Of a stretch of DNA of 64,000 bases, positions 62,235-64,000 are shown piece after piece; the stretch's first letter is position 1, and each line of letters starts with the position of its first letter. The notes beneath the pieces are model-generated. The model did no database searches. It saw only the letters and a program-made list of their open reading frames with translations, and was not told the origin of the DNA. The DNA is taken from assembly GCA_028564675.1 (NCBI GenBank), contig JAOVVO010000392.1:1-64000 (forward strand). The letters are read 5' to 3'. A program made the position numbers and the translations under genes. Source of the stretch: Onchocerca lupi (lineage: Eukaryota > Nematoda > Chromadorea > Rhabditida > Onchocercidae).

Positions 62235-64000
62235 TTGTATTATAGCCCTGCAAAAAAAGAGGAAAGAAAATATACAGAAATGGTCGATGACAAAAAGGAT
62301 ATCTTAAATTTAATAAATAGAGGGAAGGAAACAATCATTACTTTAAACTTATATACTGATGAATTCGAATTAGCTCTCCAACATTTAAACGAAGATACCA
62401 AAGAATCAACTCTAGGAGAGACATTCCCGCTACTTATCATGCAACTATAAATTTGCCACAACTACCATTACCAATCTTCAGTGGTGACCCAAAGTTGTGG
62501 CGAGAATTCTTGAGCAGCTTCAACGCAGCTATACACCAAAGAATCCCAGAGATTCAAAAATTCAATTTCCTAATTTCATGTCTGGGAGAACATATTTTAC
62601 TAGCTATGAGAAGTTGTAACATCGTCATAGAGAATTACAAATTGATAAGAAAGATATTCGAAAAATATAACAAATCTGTCACATAAAGAAGTTGATATAC
62701 AACAAATTCCAATCTACCAAAAGAAATAATAAGAAATGGAAATCAGTCGTCGAAGTAATCGAAGAAAGAGTTCTTCAAAACTAGAAACAAGGGTGAGAAC
62801 CTAGAACACTCTAGTATCGAAACAACTATTGAAAGCAAATTGCCAGCTTCGATCTTAGAGAAGATTATCAATTAAAACCAGAGCAAAAAAAATGGAATAT
62901 AACCAAACTCTGACAATTCTTAGCGAAATTACTCCAAAAAAATGAAGAAGTAACTAGGACTCAAATTCTTGACAGGGAAAAAAGATCAATCGAGATAAAC
63001 CAAGCATCTGATGGCCTTGAGTTAAAAACTACCAAAAATAGTAAGAAAAGAAGACCCTCCGCATTCTGTAATAGGGATTACTTGGGATAACGAATGCCAA
63101 ACTTATCTCACTCCCAAACAATGAACAGAATGTTTGAGGAAAATGACACATAAGTCAATTGTTTTCAAACAGGACATGCGTCTAATAATTATAATAGAGA
63201 GAAATATAAGAACAGTTCACAGATCATTAGTCTAGTCAAAGAAGAAATGAATTCAACAACTTTAATTGATTCAATTATCGATATGAAGAGGTCGAATGAA
63301 ATGAGCAAATTGCGATATTCCTTGCTACAAAACGATAAGCAGCTGGCTGTAAACAGCAATAAAGATTCTGAGCAAAAAAGTAGCACCGTCAAGCCAAGAA
63401 CTCAAGTCCAAAGTTGCATGAATGGAACAATGAATTAAGCAATGAGTTGAGAATATGAAAGAATCCTTACAACAGTTCGAGGAAATTTTAGCAAAGAAAA
63501 AAGAAGAAACGAAATTAGATGGAATGTATAAAAAATCATTAGTATAAATCAGAAACTCATGGATGATTTTTAAAAAGCACGATAAGAAGCTAAAAATAAA
63601 ATATAAAATGGAAAATGTATGCAGTACGATCCAAACTTAAAATAATTGAACCACAAATAATGTGCTGAAGACACAACTGATGGCAGCTAATGAACGAACA
63701 GAATCATTAAAGGTTGCCAATGATCAGAATATTAAAATACGAAATCTTAACATGCAAATCTAACATCAAAAGGAAGAAACGTCAAACTTGAAAGCAGCAA
63801 CTATAATTTGTAAATTAAATTTGGTGCAAAATTTCGATTATGTTCCACGGACGATCAATATGCTACACCACAAAGTAATCATAACAAAACATAGAAAGAA
63901 TTTGAAATTCTACAAAAGGGATATGATCTGATCAAGGACAGAAATACAAATCAAGAATTTAAATTTGAACTCCTTAAAAACAAATCCCAACAATATAAAG
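62235..64000 (+). mobile_element. Decayed Pao/BEL retrotransposon gag region
   Basis: The frame at 62235-62449 encodes a charged helix-rich leader (VDDKKDILNLINRGKE). The overlapping-frame ORF 62453-62683 encodes LPQLPLPIFSGDPKLWREF followed by SSFNAAIHQ..IPEIQKFNFLISCL. This is the hallmark LP.L.LP.F.GDP..WREFW.SF motif of Pao/BEL gag (DUF1759 type). A frameshift separates the two, the downstream region (62690-63240) is broken by stops, and 63247-64000 is A-rich with only short Lys/Asn-rich frames. No protease, reverse transcriptase or LTR is visible before the window edge. The insertion may lie within an intron of the neighbouring FLYWCH-like/PPCDC gene, on the opposite strand. Confidence 0.72.

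Noticed and set aside
62240..62461. Minus ORF of 73 aa
   Set aside because: Antisense shadow of the Pao/BEL gag leader.

Overview
The window looks like nuclear DNA from a parasitic nematode, most likely a filarial (onchocercid-like) worm. It is very AT-rich. Protein-coding genes are split into many small exons with short GT..AG introns ending in TTTCAG-type acceptors. Several start codons sit a few bases after an unpaired acceptor, as expected for spliced-leader trans-splicing, and one gene carries a nematode-specific ground-like domain. The species is inferred, not proven. Single long ORFs are therefore misleading here. I rebuilt genes by joining exons in phase and checking them against remembered family conservation.

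Layout: 1-252 (-) is the 5' end of an unrecognised proline-rich gene. About 480-4700 is a decayed Helitron (PIF1-type helicase remnant plus duplicated flanks). 7536-22828 (+) is VPS54, the GARP tethering subunit, 22 exons and about 1107 aa, with an N-terminal zinc-finger module. Two small antisense genes appear to sit inside its introns. 24575-24646 (+) is tRNA-Glu(TTC). 26571-33117 (-) is a STAT transcription factor of 17 exons and about 830 aa. 33118-38670 holds no gene I can support, only duplicated AT-rich DNA. 38671-40937 (+) is a ground-like (grl) secreted protein. 42049-49512 (+) is the FAN1 nuclease, 21 exons and 903 aa. 50875-51862 (+) and 53058-55471 (+) are small unrecognised genes. 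52505-52910 resembles a solo LTR. 55884-57153 (-) is a ChaC gamma-glutamylcyclotransferase. 58272-61731 (-) encodes phosphopantothenoylcysteine decarboxylase (PPCDC), joined in frame to an N-terminal FLYWCH-like/DNA-binding-like region whose first exon lies outside what I can identify. 62235-64000 is a decayed Pao/BEL retrotransposon gag region.

The genes are mostly unrelated housekeeping or signalling functions: retrograde Golgi tethering, cytokine-type transcription, DNA crosslink repair and secreted cuticle/hedgehog-related proteins. The one suggestive pairing is ChaC (glutathione breakdown, releasing Cys-Gly) just downstream of PPCDC (the cysteine-dependent branch of CoA synthesis) on the same strand, 1.1 kb apart. 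The most unusual observations are the in-frame FLYWCH-like/PPCDC fusion, the zinc-finger VPS54, nested antisense genes, a duplicated 3' splice site in FAN1 and a weak-donor/strong-decoy arrangement in ChaC.
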